This document shows, piece by piece, positions 1 through 11,690 of a DNA stretch of 64,000 bases (positions are counted from its first letter, which is position 1; every line of letters begins with the position of its first letter). The DNA is from Dastarcus helophoroides (taxonomy: Eukaryota; Arthropoda; Insecta; Coleoptera; Bothrideridae). Where the stretch lies: positions 35,699,283 through 35,763,282 of the forward strand of contig CM053331.1 of the NCBI GenBank assembly GCA_028583605.1. The letters are read 5' to 3'. The translations under genes and the position numbers were made by a program. The notes beneath the pieces are model-generated. The model worked only from the letters and a program-made list of their open reading frames with translations. It did not search any database and had not been told where the DNA came from.

Positions 1-1200
1 AAGCTTTCCCAAGCCTTCAGAAGCTTCCCCAAGTTTTCAGAAGCTTCCCTAAGTCTTCAGAAGCTTCCCCAAGTCTTCAGAAGCTTTCCCAAGTCTTCAG
101 AAGCTTCCTCAAGTCTTCAAAAGCTTTCCTAGATCTTCAAAAGCTTCCCCAAGCCTTCAGAAGCTTTCCTAAGTTTTCAAAAGCTTCCCTAAGTCTTCAG
201 AAACTTCCCCAAGTCTTCAGAAGGTTCCCCAAGTATTCAGAAGCTTCCTCAGATTTTCAGAAGCTTCCCCAAAGTCTTCAGAAGCTTCCCTATGTCTTCA
301 AAAGCTGTTTCAAGTCTTCAGAAGCTTCCCTAGGTATTCAGAAGCTTCTCCAAGTCTTCAGAAGTTTTCCTATATCTTTAGAAGCTTCCATAGGTCTTCA
401 GAAGGTTTTCCAAGTCTTCAGAAGCTTTCTTAAAAAAACGTAAAAATAATGATAAATTTTAACAAATATCAGCTCCTTTTTCGAAATTCCTCTTTTTCTT
501 ACAATTTCCTTCCCTAGTTTTCCAAAGATTGCCTAACGGTTCAGAAGCTTCCTTGAGTTTTCAAACGCTCTCCAAACATTTCAGAAGCTTCTCCAAGTCT
601 TCAAAAGATTCCCCAAGTATTCAGCAGCTTCCCCAAGTCTTCAGAAGCTTCCCCAAGTCTTCAGAAGCTTTCCCAAGTCTTCAGAAGCTTTCCCAAGTCT
701 TCAGAAGCTTCCTCAAATCTTCAAAAGCTTTCCTAGATCTTCAGAAGCTTCTCCAAGCCTTCAGAAGCTTTCCTAAGATTTCAAAAGCTTCCCTAAGTCT
801 TCAGAAGCTTCCCCAAAGTCTTCAGAAGCTTCTTCAAAGTCTTCAGAAGGTTCCCGAAGTATTCAGAAGCTTTCCTAAGTCTTCAGAAGCTTCTATAGGT
901 CTTCAGAAGCTTTCTCAAGTCTTCAGAAGCTTTCCCAAAGCCTTCAGAAGCTTTTCTAAGTCTTCAGAAGCTTCTCCGAGTCTTCAGAAGCTTTCCTAGG
1001 TCTTTAGAAGCTTCCCCAAGTCTTCAGAAGCTTTCCTAAGTCTTCAGAAGCTTTCATAGGTCTTCAGAAGCTTTCCCAAGTCTTCAGAAGCTTTCTTAAG
1101 TCTTTGAAATCTTTCCTAGGTCTTCAGAAGCTTCCCCAAGTAGTCCAAAAGCCTTTAAAAGCCTCCCCAGATCTTCAGAAGTTTCCCCAAGTATTCACAA
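1..1200 (+). repeat. 20-bp minisatellite containing a HindIII site, + orientation
   Basis: Tandem copies of a 20-bp unit, consensus aagcttccccaagtcttcag, with frequent ctttcccaag and cttcctcaag variants. One ~110-bp non-repeat spacer interrupts at about 427-535; it recurs at every similar array in the window. The array begins before the window. The open frame at 529-999 is a by-product of the stop-free unit. Confidence 0.93.
427..535 (+). repeat. Cap/spacer sequence of the 20-bp arrays (forward copy)
   Basis: Block containing aataatgataaattttaa, agctcctttttcgaaa and ttgcctaacggttcag. It recurs at about 14060-14165, 21877-21990, inverted at 23465-23560, and inverted six times within 5.8-8.95 kb. 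It marks unit or element ends. Confidence 0.8.
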
Positions 1201-3900
1201 ATTCTTTCAAACTTCAAAATCACCTTCAAAAGCTAGCTTCAACATGTTTTCAGGTACTTTCTTAAGCTTTTGGAAACTTTCAAAAGCATTCCAGTGTTTC
1301 CTAATTTTTTTAGAGGTTTATCCAAGTGTCCCGAAACTTCCCCAACTCCTTTCGGGGTCGTTATAAGCTTTCGTCAATCTGTGAAAGCTTCATCAATCTT
1401 CAGAAGCTTCCCCAAGTTTTCAGAGGCTTCCTCAAGTCTTCAGAAAATTTCCTCAGTCTTCAAAAGTGTCCCCAATTCTTCAGAAGCGCTTCCCTAAGGT
1501 TTCAAAAGCTTCCCCAACTTTTCAGAAGCTTCCCCAGGTATTCACAAATTCTTCCAAACATTTAAATCTTTCTAAATATCTTCAAAATCACTTTCAAAAC
1601 CTTCAACATGTTTTCAAATACGTTCTCAAGCTTTTGGAATCTTACAAAAGCATTCCAGTGTCTTCAAATTATTTTTGAGGTTTATCCAAGTGTCCCAAAA
1701 CTTCCTCAACTACTTTCGGACTTTTTCGGAGTCGTTATAAGCTTTCGTCAATCTGTGGAAGCTTCATCAATCTTCAGAAGCTTCCCCAAGTCTTCAGAGG
1801 CTTCCTCAAGTCTTCAGAAGCTTTCCTAAGTCTTCAAAGGCTTCCCCAAGTCTTCAGAAGCGCTTCCCTAAGTCTTCAAAAGCTTCCCCAACTTTTCAGA
1901 AGCTTCCCCAGGTATTCACAAATTCTTCCAAACATTTAAATCTTTCTAAATATTACTAAAAATCTTCAAAATCACTTTCAAAAGCTTCAACATGTTTTCA
2001 AATACGTTCTCAAGCTTTTGGAATCTTACAAAAGCATTCCAGTGTCTTCAAATTATTTTTGAGGTTTATCCAAGTGTCCAGAAACTTCTCCATCTCCTTT
2101 CAGAGCCATTAAAGCTTCCGTTAATCTTTGGAAGCTTCATTGATCTTCAGAAGCTTTATCAATTTTTAAAAGCTTTATTGATTTTTAGAAGCTTGATCAA
2201 CCTTCAAAAGCTGCCCTAACTCTTTAAAGCATTTAAATCTTCTGCGAGTCTTTACAAGCTTCCCCAAGTCTTCAGAAGGGCTTCCCTAAGTCTTTAAAAG
2301 CTTTCCCAAATTTTCAGAAGCTTTCCCAGGTATTTACAAATTCTTTCACACATTTAAATCTTTCTAAAGATTTCTAAAAATCTTCAAAAACACTTTCAAA
2401 AGCTTCAACATGTTTTCAAGTACTTTCTCAAGCTTTCGGAACCTTCCAAAAGCATTCTAGTGTCTTCTTATTTTTTTTGAGGTTTATCCAAGTGTCCAGA
2501 AACTTCCTCAGCTCCTTTCAGAGCCATTAAAAGCTTCCGTCAATCTTTAGAAGCATCACTAATCTTCAGAAGGTTTATCAATTTTTAAAAGCTTCATCGA
2601 TTTTTAGGAGCTTGATCAATCTTCAGAAACTGCCCTAACTCTGCAAAGCATTTAAATCTTCTGGGAGTCTTTACAAGCTTCCTTAAGTCTTCAGGAGCTC
2701 TTCCCTAAGTCTTCAAAAAGTTCCCCAAGTTTTCAGAAGCTTCCAAACATTTAAATCTTTCTAGAGATTTCTAAAAATCTTTGAAATCACTTTCAAAAGC
2801 TTTAACATGTTTTCAAGTACTTTCTCAAGCCTTTGGAACCTTCCAAAAGCATTCTAGTGTCTTCTAATTTCTTTTAAGGTTTATCCAAGTGTTCCGCAAC
2901 TTCCTCAACTCCTTTCGGAGTCGTTATAAGCTTTCGTCAATCTGTGGAAGCTTCATCAATCTTCAGAAGCTTCCCCAAGTCTTCAGAGACTTCCTCAAGT
3001 CTTCAGAAGCTTTCCTAAGTCTTCAAAGGCTTCCCCAAGTCTTCAGAAGGGCTTCCCTAAATCTTCAAAAGCTTCTCCAACTTTTCTGAAACTTCCCCAG
3101 GTATTCACAAATTCTTCCAAACATCTAAATCTTTCTTAAAATTTCTTAGAATCTTCAAGCTTCAAGCTTCAATGTGTTTTCAAGTACTTTCTCAAGCTTT
3201 CGGAACCTTCCAAAAGCATTCTAGTGTCTTCTTATTTTTTTTGAGGTTTATCCAAGTGTCCAGAAACTTCCTCAGCTCCTTTCAGAGCCATTAAAAGCTT
3301 CCGTCAATCTTTAGAAGCATCACTAATCTTCAGAAGGTTTATCAATTTTTAAAAGCTTCATCGATTTTTAGGAGCTTGATCAATCTTCAGAAACTGCCCT
3401 AACTCTGCAAAGCATTTAAATCTTCTGGGAGTCTTTACAAGCTTCCTTAAGTCTTCAGGAGCTCTTCCCTAAGTCTTCAAAAAGTTCCCCAAGTTTTCAG
3501 AAGCTTCCCGAGGTATTCACAAATCCTTCCAAACATTTAAATCTTTCTAGAGATTTCTTAAAATCGTTGAAATCACTTTCAAAAGCTTCAACATGTTTTC
3601 AAGTACTTTCTCACGCCTTTGGAACTTTCCAAAAGCATTCTAGTGTCTTCTAATTTCTTTTGAGGTTTTTCCAAGTGTCCAGAAACTTCCTCAGCTCCTT
3701 TCAGAGCCATTAAAAGCTTCCGTCAATCTTTGGAAGCTTCCGTCAATCTTTGGAAGCTTCATCAATCTTTAGAAGCTTTATCAATTTTTAAAAGCTTCAT
3801 TGATTTTTAGAAGCTTCATCAATTTTCAAAAACTGCCCTAACTCTTCAAAGCTTCCCCAATCCATTTAAATCTTCCGCGAGTCTTTACAAGCTTCCTCAA
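1200..3900 (+). repeat. ~390-bp higher-order repeat derived from the 20-bp array, ~7 copies
   Basis: The marker ttcaacatgttttcaa (variants included) recurs near 1240, 1605, 1989, 2407, 2803, 3170 and 3589, a spacing of 365-419 bp. Each unit also carries a block with ccaaaagcattctagtgtc and stretches of 20-bp units. An eighth copy is at about 16.1 kb. Small open frames here are repeat by-products. Confidence 0.85.
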
Positions 3901-4235
3901 ATTTTTAAAAATTTCAAGTGAAGGTTATTCATAATTTTCTCTGTCCTAAGTCTTCATCAATTTTCCCAAATCTTCAAATACTTCCTTAAATTTAGAGTTT
4001 TTTTTTGTCAAAGTTTAGATATTAATTAAGCAATTTTAAAATTGCTGAATAAGTAAATAAAATTGACAAAACAATTTCAAATTTTCAAGTTTCTTCTTAA
4101 CATTTCAACTGTAGTTGGAAGATTTCCGCATTTTTTAAATTTTGTCCTTTTTTGAAAATTCTGATTTTGTTTTAACGTGTTTCAACTTTTTTTTGATATT
4201 TCGAGTTTTTTGAAAATTGTTGATATTTTAATCTA
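3900..4235. other. AT-rich DNA, no gene
   Basis: Degenerate array end passing into T/A-rich sequence with ttttttgaaaatt runs. Nothing further recognised. Confidence 0.6.
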
Positions 4236-5309
4236 AAATTGAAATACGAATCTTGTCGCCTGAAACTAAGACAGATTAAAAAACACAACAAAGGCTGCTC
4301 TAACGCGTTTCGATAGCCAAGCTCTCATCTCCAGAGAGATACTCAGTGACTCTTAAATTTTTGGAATTTTCGATTTCCTTTTTCTGCTGAAAAACATAAG
4401 CGAACTTCAAAAAACAAAAATTCGAACTTTTAAGAAAAAGATCGTCGTTTTAATAATAAAAAAACGAATGTTGGGGTCAAAATTTTAAGAATAAGACGAA
4501 TTTCGAGGAAAAATATTCAGATTTCCGGGAACATACAGGATTGGATTTTAGGATGAGTTTCAAAGTTTCTGAAACAGGTGGATTTGGAAAAAATATTGAA
4601 ATTTCGACGTTTTTAAATTCGTTTTTTTTTGGAAATTTCTGTTTCCTTTTTAAGTTAAAAAGTAGAAACGAATTTAAAAAGCAAAAATTCGAAATATTAA
4701 GAAAGAAATCGCAATTTTGAGAAAAAGGTCGAAATTTAGTAAATACTAGAAATTCTTCAGAGTTCAGAGAGAGAGTCAAATTTTATCGAAACTTTGGAAA
4801 AAGAAAGAATTTTCAGAAAAATGAAAATTCTCAAATTTTTTCTTGAGGCTTGAATCAGAGGCAGATGTAGTCCCCGATCTGCCCCACCCTAAGTCAGAAA
4901 ATGTCCAATATTGAGATAAACGTCGAAATTTCGAGAAAAACGTTGTAACTTCCAGTTGTATTTCAATTATAAACAATTCCAGGAAAAATTTTCCCCGAAA
5001 TTGTGTCTTCTAGTCCTCTTACTTTACAATACTTCCAAAACAAAAATCATTATCAAAATGTCCAAATAAATATTTTCAGTTTTTTATCAGAAGATCGATC
5101 AAATTTTGAAGAAAACGCTAAATCTTGATAAACAAGCCGGAATTTACAAAAAATCAAAATTTAAAGGAAAGTCGAATTTTTCGGAAAATAAAACGAAGAA
5201 TCTCTCTGAAGATGATGAATTGGCTATCGAAACGCGTTAGAGCAACCTTTGTTGCGTTTTTTAATCTTTCTTGATTTCAGGGGACAAGATTTGTATTTCA
5301 ATTTTTAAA
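4236..5309. mobile_element. Family B element with ~110-bp inverted ends and ~0.85-kb AT-rich interior
   Basis: Left arm (about 4236-4345) has the order tcttgtcgcctgaaac, aaaaaacacaacaaagg, ctaacgcgtttcgatagcc. The right arm (about 5200-5309) is its reverse complement. Outermost family ends (GTGGAACGGACTGG) are missing. The interior is AT-rich and non-coding; the minus-strand open frames at 4477-4976 look like low-complexity translation. Confidence 0.65.
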
Positions 5310-5326
5310 AGAAATCAAATTTTGGA

Positions 5327-5450
5327 AATAAAAAATTGAAATACAGAACTTGTCCCCTGAAACCAAGAAAGATTAAAAAACATCTTCAGATGAAGATGAC
5401 AGCTTAGCTGTCGAAACGCGTTAGAGCAATCTTTGTTGTGTTTTTTTTCC
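5327..5450. mobile_element. Rearranged family B core at array junction
   Basis: Left-arm segment (cttgtcccctgaaaccaag) fused to atcttcagatgaagatgac, then the right-arm segment ending gttgtgttttttttcc, directly followed by the reverse-oriented 20-bp array. The same fusion recurs at 7013-7131, so it was copied as part of a larger array unit. Confidence 0.75.
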
Positions 5451-8400
5451 TCTGAAGACTTGAGGAAGCTTCTGAAGGCTTGAGGAAGCTTCTGAAGATT
5501 TAGGAAAGCTTTTGAAGACTTGGGGAAGCTTTTGAAGACTTAGAAAAGCTTCTGAAGGCTTGAGGAAGCTTCTGAAAATCTAGGAAAGCTTTTGAAGACT
5601 TGAGAAAACTTTTGAAGTCTTGGGGAAGCTTCTGAAGACTTGGGAAAGCTTCTGAAGACTTGAGGAAGCTTTTGAAGACTTAGGGAAGCTTTTGAAAACT
5701 TAGGAAAGCTTCTGAAGAGCTAGAAAAGCTTTTCAAGACTTGAGGAAGTTGGGGAATCTTCTGAAGACTTGGGGAAGCTTCTGAATACTTGGGGAATCTT
5801 CCGAAGACTTGGAGAAACTTCTGAAATGTGTGGAGAGCTTTTGAAAACTCAAGGAAGCTTCTGAACCGTTAGGCAATCTTTCGAAAACTAGGAAAGGTCA
5901 TTTTTAGAAAAAGAGGAATTTCGAAAAAGGAGCTGTTATTTGTTAAAATTTATCATTATTTTTACGTTTTTTTAAGAAAGATTCTGAAAACTTGGAAAAG
6001 CTTCTGAAGATCTATGGAAGCTTCTAAAGATTTAGGAAAGCTTCTGAAGAGTTGGGGAAGCTTCTGAAGACCTAGGGAAGCTTTTAAAGACTTGAGGAAG
6101 CTTTTGAAGACTTAGGAAAGCTTCTGAAGACTTGGGGAAGCTTCTGAAGACCTAGGGAAGCTTTTAAAGACTTGAGGAAGCTTTTGAAGACTTAGGAAAG
6201 CTTCTGAAGGCTTGAGGAAGCTTCTGAAAATCTAGGAAAGCTTTTGAAGACTGGAGAAAACTTTTGAAGTCTTGGGGAAGCTTCTGAAGGCTTGGGAAAG
6301 CTTCTGAAGACTTGAGGAAGCTTTTGAAGACTTAGGGAAGCTTTTGAAAACTTAGGAAAGCTTCTGAAGGCTTGGGAAAGCTTCTGAAGAGCTAGGAAAG
6401 CTTTTGAAGACTTGAGGAAGCTTTTGAAGACTTAGGGAAGCTTTTGAAAACATAGGAAAGCTTCTGAAGGCTTGGGAAAGCTTCTGAAGAGTTAGAAAAG
6501 CTTTTCAAGACTTGGTAAAGCTTCTGAAGACTTGGGGAAGCTTCTGAAGACTTGGGGAAGCTTCTGAATACTTGGGGAATCTTCCGAAGACTTGGAGAAA
6601 CTTCTGAAATGTGTGGAGAGCTTTTGAAAACTCAAGGAAGCTTCTGAACCGTTAGGCAATCTTTCGAAAACTAGGGAAGGAAATTTTTAGAAAAAAAGGT
6701 ATTTCGAAAAAGGAGCTGTTATTTGTTAAAATTTATCATTATTTTTACGTTTTTTTAAGAAAGATTCTGAAAACTTGGAAAAGCTTCTGAAGATCTATGG
6801 AAGCTTCTAAAGATTTAGGAAAGCTTCTGAAGACTTGGGGAAGCTTCTGAAGACCTAGGGAAGTTTCTGAAGACTTGAAGAAGCTTCTGAAGACTTAGCA
6901 AAGCTTCTGAAGACTTTGGGGAAACTTCTGAAGACCTGGGGAAGCTTCTGAATACTTGGGGAATCTTCTGAAGACCTGATGAAGCTTCTGAAAACTTAGG
7001 GAAACTTTTGAAAAAATTGAAATACAGAACTTGTCCCCTGAAACCAAGAAAGATCAAAAAACATCTTCAGATGAAGATGACAGCTTAGCTGTGGAAACGC
7101 GTTAGAGCAATCTTTGTTGTGTTTTTTTTCCTCTGAAGACTTGCGGAAGCTTCTGAACACTTCGGGAACCTTCTGAAAACTTGGGGAAGCTTCTGAAGAC
7201 TAAGGGAAGCTATTGAAAACTTAGGAAAGCTTCTGAAGGCTTGAGGAAGCTTCTGAAAATCTAGGAAAGCTTTTGAAGACTTGGGAAAGCTTCTGAAAGC
7301 TTGGGAAAGCTTCTGAAGGCTTGGGAAAGCTTCTGAAGAGTTAGAAAAGCTTTTCAAGACTTGGTAAAGCTTCTGAAGACTTGGGGAAGCTTCTGAAGAC
7401 TTGGGGAAGCTTCTGAAGACTTGGGGAAGCTTCTGAAGACTTGAGGAAGCTGCTGAATACTTGGGGAATCTTCCGAAGACTTGGAGAAACTTCTGAAATG
7501 TGTGGAGAGCTTTTGAAAACTCAAGGAAGCTTCTGAACCGTTAGGCAATCTTTCGAAAACTAGGGAAGGAAATTTTTAGAAAAAGAGGAATTTCGAAAAA
7601 GGAGCTGTTATTTGTTAAAATTTATCATTATTTTTACGTTTTTTTAAGAAAGATTCTGAAAACTTGGAAAAGCTTCTGAAGATCTATGGAAGCTTCTAAA
7701 GATTTAGGAAAGCTTCTGAAGACTTGGGGAAGCTTCTGAAGACCTAGGGAAGCTTCTGAAGACTTGAAGAAGCTTTTGAAGACATAGGAAAGCTTCTGAA
7801 GACTTTGGGGAAACTTCTGAAGACCTGAGGAAGCTTCTGAGTACTTGGGGAACTTTTTGAAGACTTGGGGAAGCTTCTGAAAACTTGGTAAAGCTTCTGA
7901 AGACTTGGGGAAGCTTCTGAAGACTTGAGGAAGCTGCTGAATACTTGGGGAATCTTCCGAAGACTTGGAGAAACTTCTGAAATGTGTGGAGAGCTTTTGA
8001 AAACTCAAGGAAGCTTCTGAACCGTTAGGCAATCTTTCGAAAACTAGGAAGGAAATTTTTAGAAAAAGAGGAATTTCGAAAAAGGAGCTGTTATTTGTTA
8101 AAATTTATCATTATTTTTACGTTTTTTTAAGAAAGATTCTGAAAACTTGGAAAAGCTTCTGAAGATCTATGGAAGCTTCTAAAGATTTAGGAAAGCTTCT
8201 GAAGACTTGGGGAAGCTTCTGAAGACCTAGGGAAGCTTCTGAAGACTTGAAGAAGCTTTTGAAGGCATAGGAAAGCTTCTGAAGACTTTGCTGAATACTT
8301 GGGGAATCTTCCAAAGACTTGGAGAAACGTCTGAAATGTGTGGAGAGCTTTTGAAAACTCAAGGAAGCTTCTGAACCGTTAGGCAATCTTTCGAAAACTA

Positions 8401-9314
8401 GGAAGGAAATTTTTAGAAAAAGAGGAATTTCGAGAAAGGAGCTGTTATTTGTTAAAATTTATCATTAGTTTTACGTTTTTTTTAAGAAAGATTCTGAAAA
8501 CTTGGAAAAGCTTCTGAAGATCTATGGAAGCTTCTAAAGATTTCGGAAAGCTTCTGAAGACTTGGGGAAGCTTCTGAAGACCTAGGGAAGCTTCTGAAGA
8601 CTTGAAGAAGCTTTTGAAGGCATAGGAAAGCTTCTGAAGACTTTGGGGAAGCTTCTGAAGACCTGAGGAAGCTTCTGAATACTTGGGGAATCTTTTGAAG
8701 ACCTGGGGAAGCTTCTCAAGACTTGGGGAAGCTTCTGAAGACTTGAGGAAGCTGCTGAATACTTGGGGAATCTTCCGAAGACTTGGAGAAACTTCTGAAA
8801 TGTGTGGAGAGCTTTTGAAAACTCAAGGAAGCTTCTGAACCGTTAGGCAATCTTTCGAAAACTAGGGAAGGAAATTTTTAGAAAAAAAGGTATTTCGAAA
8901 AAGGAGCTGTTATTTGTTAAAATTTATCATTATTTTTACGTTTTTTTAGGAAAGATTCTGAAAACTTGGAAAAGCTTCTGAAGATCTATGGAAGCTTCTA
9001 AAGATTTAGGAAAGCTTCTGAAGACTTGGGGAAGCTTCTGAAGACCTAGGGAAGCTTCTGAAGACTTGAAGAAGCTTTTGAAGACATAGGAAAGCTTCTG
9101 AAGACTTTGGGTAATCTTCTGAAGACCTGGGGAAGCTTCTGAAAACTTAGGAAAGCTTTTGAAAACTTAGGAAAGCTTCTGAAGGGTTGGGGAAGCTTTT
9201 GAAGATCTAGGAAAGCTTCTGAAGTCTTGGGGAAGCTTCTGAAGACTTGGGGAAGCTTCTGAAGACTTTAAGAAGCTTCTAAAGACTTAGGAAAGCTTCT
9301 GAAGACTTTGGGAA
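5451..9314 (-). repeat. 20-bp minisatellite, reverse orientation, with higher-order units
   Basis: Units read cttggggaagcttctgaaga on +, the reverse complement of the 1-1200 array. The cap/spacer block (gaaccgttaggcaatctttc and following) recurs near 5866, 6647, 7535, 8019, 8373 and 8837, giving higher-order units of about 350-890 bp that share sequence but differ in unit number. Minus-strand open frames at 6815-8386 are stop-free repeat translation. Confidence 0.93.
7013..7131. mobile_element. Second copy of the rearranged family B core inside the array
   Basis: Nearly identical to 5327-5450 (differences include gatc for gatt and gtggaaac for gtcgaaac), with array sequence on both sides. 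Confidence 0.75.
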
Positions 9315-9342
9315 AGATAACCAAGGACCAGTCCGTTCCACC
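9315..9342 (-). mobile_element. Family B right terminus at the array end
   Basis: The last 20-bp unit runs straight into gataaccaaggaccagtc and cgttccacca, the outer end of family B. The array is therefore bounded by family B pieces at both ends. Confidence 0.7.
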
Positions 9343-9344
9343 AA

Positions 9345-10049
9345 ATTTTAGGAATAAATTTGACATTTTAAAAGAAACTTGTGAAAGAGGACTAATTTTG
9401 AGAAATAAGTCGAAATTTCGAGAAAATGTTGACATCTCAAAGAAGAACGAATTTTGATGAATGGAAATTTTTTAGAAAAAGTCTTTTCAATTGAATATAA
9501 GTTTTCGTTTAACTTCACCGAGTCAGGGGGGAGCAAGCGCCCTACCCTGCCCTATTCTAGTTGCACCTAAGGAAGTCGCTGGTAATAGTCAGTGGTAAAT
9601 TTAATTGTTTATTAGTTTATTAAACATCTTGCGCCTGAATTTGCATAAATACATCAACAGTTTAACTTTCTCCAGATTACATGCATTCACAAGTAATGAA
9701 ATTACTTTAAAGTGAATCACGTATCTGCTATTAATAGACGCGTGTTCCATCAATGAAATTAGTGGCTTTGGTGATTGCTTTTACTAATTTATTTACCCAA
9801 AAATAAATATTTTGAAACGATGAATCGGCAACTTGGAAATTTGAATTTACCAAAAGTTATTCGCTTTCAAAAAAACGTTTTTTCTTTCAGGCGCGCAGTA
9901 TAGAAGGAATTTCTTCAGTTTCAGTTGAACGCAATTGTCCTGCCATCAGTTAAACCTTCAAAAGTGCGGCGCTATTCCAGACGACAAAAGACACACGCGT
10001 TGCTCTTCCTGCTGAAACCGCGCATGATCTTTCAGGGTGGGGAAATCCT
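9345..10049. other. Mostly unique DNA, no gene recognised
   Basis: AT-rich at first, with CpG-containing sequence from about 9890 that the arrays lack. Small open frames on both strands (9925-10132) lack recognisable domains and overlap each other. Confidence 0.5.
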
Positions 10050-10050
10050 G

Positions 10051-10174
10051 CATAAAACAGGCACATCTCTCCTTCATTTTCAGTTTTCATGCGATCAACA
10101 GTTTCATGCGGTGCGACCGTAGTTGTGTGCAAATATAAACAAAACGTTTGTCATCTGCTCAGCTGATTCGCAAG
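10051..10174 (+). promoter_or_regulatory. Weak promoter/first-exon candidate
   Basis: CATAAAA at 10051-10057 lies 31 bp before the A of an initiator-like TCAGTT (10080-10085), and a CAAG|GTAAAA donor-like site follows at 10174/10175. The surroundings are unique and CpG-containing. Its gene is unknown; it could be an upstream glutamine synthetase promoter or chance. Confidence 0.22.
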
Positions 10175-11690
10175 GTAAAACATCAAAAATGCGTTCGAGT
10201 CGTACCGCTCGAGTGTGTTTATGTTTAATTTCATTGATCTTTTTTGTCGTCATTTTTCCTTCGCTTTAATTCAACAAAGATCGCGTTTTCAAGTTGGGAA
10301 GATCAATGAAGTTTTCTAGCAGTTTTAAATTTAATTTATGCCCTCGACTGATTTCGTGGTAAACCACACATCACTCGGATGAAAAAATTTGCAATGCGTT
10401 TTTTTAAGTGAGTAAACAAGGATGTGGCGTCTTTGTTTACATATTGTATCAGAGAAAGCATACTAATTTTCACCTTGAGAGAATTTTCCATCAGGCGCTT
10501 TTATAATGCACACTACCGCGATTAAATATTTCCAACGTCTATCTATAAGTACAACGATTTAAATTTTATGACCGATATGTAGGTACAAGTACACGTGAAA
10601 TGTAAACAACTTCTAAATAAACGTAGGAACTTGCGGGTTTTACTCATAAAATAATTTATTATAATAGCTACGTAAGATAAAACTATAAATAAATTTGAGA
10701 GTCTTTGCATCTTTAAAGTTAAATATTGTCATTACAAAAAGAAGCTCTAGGGACTTTGAAGACGAAAAAGTTAGTCAAAGTGGCTTTGGATCAACCCTTA
10801 TCTATAAAGTCTAGTAGGCGCTCTCGTGTATGTAGTATCTTTCAACAGAAATTTGTCATGTGGGTAAATGTAGTGAGGCTTACGTGAGTAAATTTAATGA
10901 GGCTCACGTTAGTAAATCTAATGAGACTCGCCTGTGTAGCATCTACATCTGCTGTGATCTATTTTGGGGCAACTATCTCCACAGAGAGCGTGATCGCTGG
11001 ACGGTAAACGTGGACGGCAGGTCAACTAAAAGTTTCGCTTTCTCCAATTTGGGACTTTATGAGCGACTGTTTCTAATTAGGATCATTGAATTTGAATCTT
11101 AATTTTGGAGAAACGTTTCCTATTTCCATTCCTAGCGACGACAATTTGCCGATATCGATGGGAAATTTGTCACATTAGTTCGTTAATTTATTAAAGCAAC
11201 AAAAAATCTCACAGAAGTAATTACGTAAACACGTAATTAATTACGTAAACACGTAATTAAATGGAAAATAAAGCTTCGTAAGTCAGGTTTTCTTTCAAAT
11301 TATTCCGAAGGGTTGAAATGCCATTTTGAGGGGACATTTTGATCGTTACATAAATACAACTGAGTTAAAATGCACAGGATAAAACATCTAACCACTAAGA
11401 AAGTAGATTTACTGTGCATATGTTGCGTACGTGATTTGCAATATTCAATAATCATTGTGTCAGTTATATTGCATTAATTAAAAAAATTAACCATAATTGA
11501 AGTAAATTACATCTTTGCAGAAGCACGGAAAACAACAGGTTGCCTGATATCTCATTACAAATCCTTGACATTTCTAGGAAATTGCAGCAATACGTGTAAA
11601 AATACGTACAATATAACTAAAACATTTCAACAACTCATTGTTTGAAATTGGTTTTTTTTATTTCGACTTAAAATTCAATATTTATTATTA
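10175..11690. other. Unique DNA without recognised gene
   Basis: Non-repetitive apart from a 21-bp palindromic unit present twice at 11220-11261 (aattacgtaaacacgtaatt). An 80-codon open frame at 10860-11102 has no recognisable features. Confidence 0.5.

Noticed and set aside
529..3089. Several open frames with SFQKL/VFRSF-type repeats as a repetitive protein family
   Set aside because: They arise from a stop-free 20-bp unit read in different frames, lack consistent starts and occur wherever the array occurs.
6815..8386. Minus-strand repetitive proteins of 64-132 residues
   Set aside because: Same 20-bp array in reverse; starts fall in the recurring cap block, so similar Met-started frames are copies of one accident.
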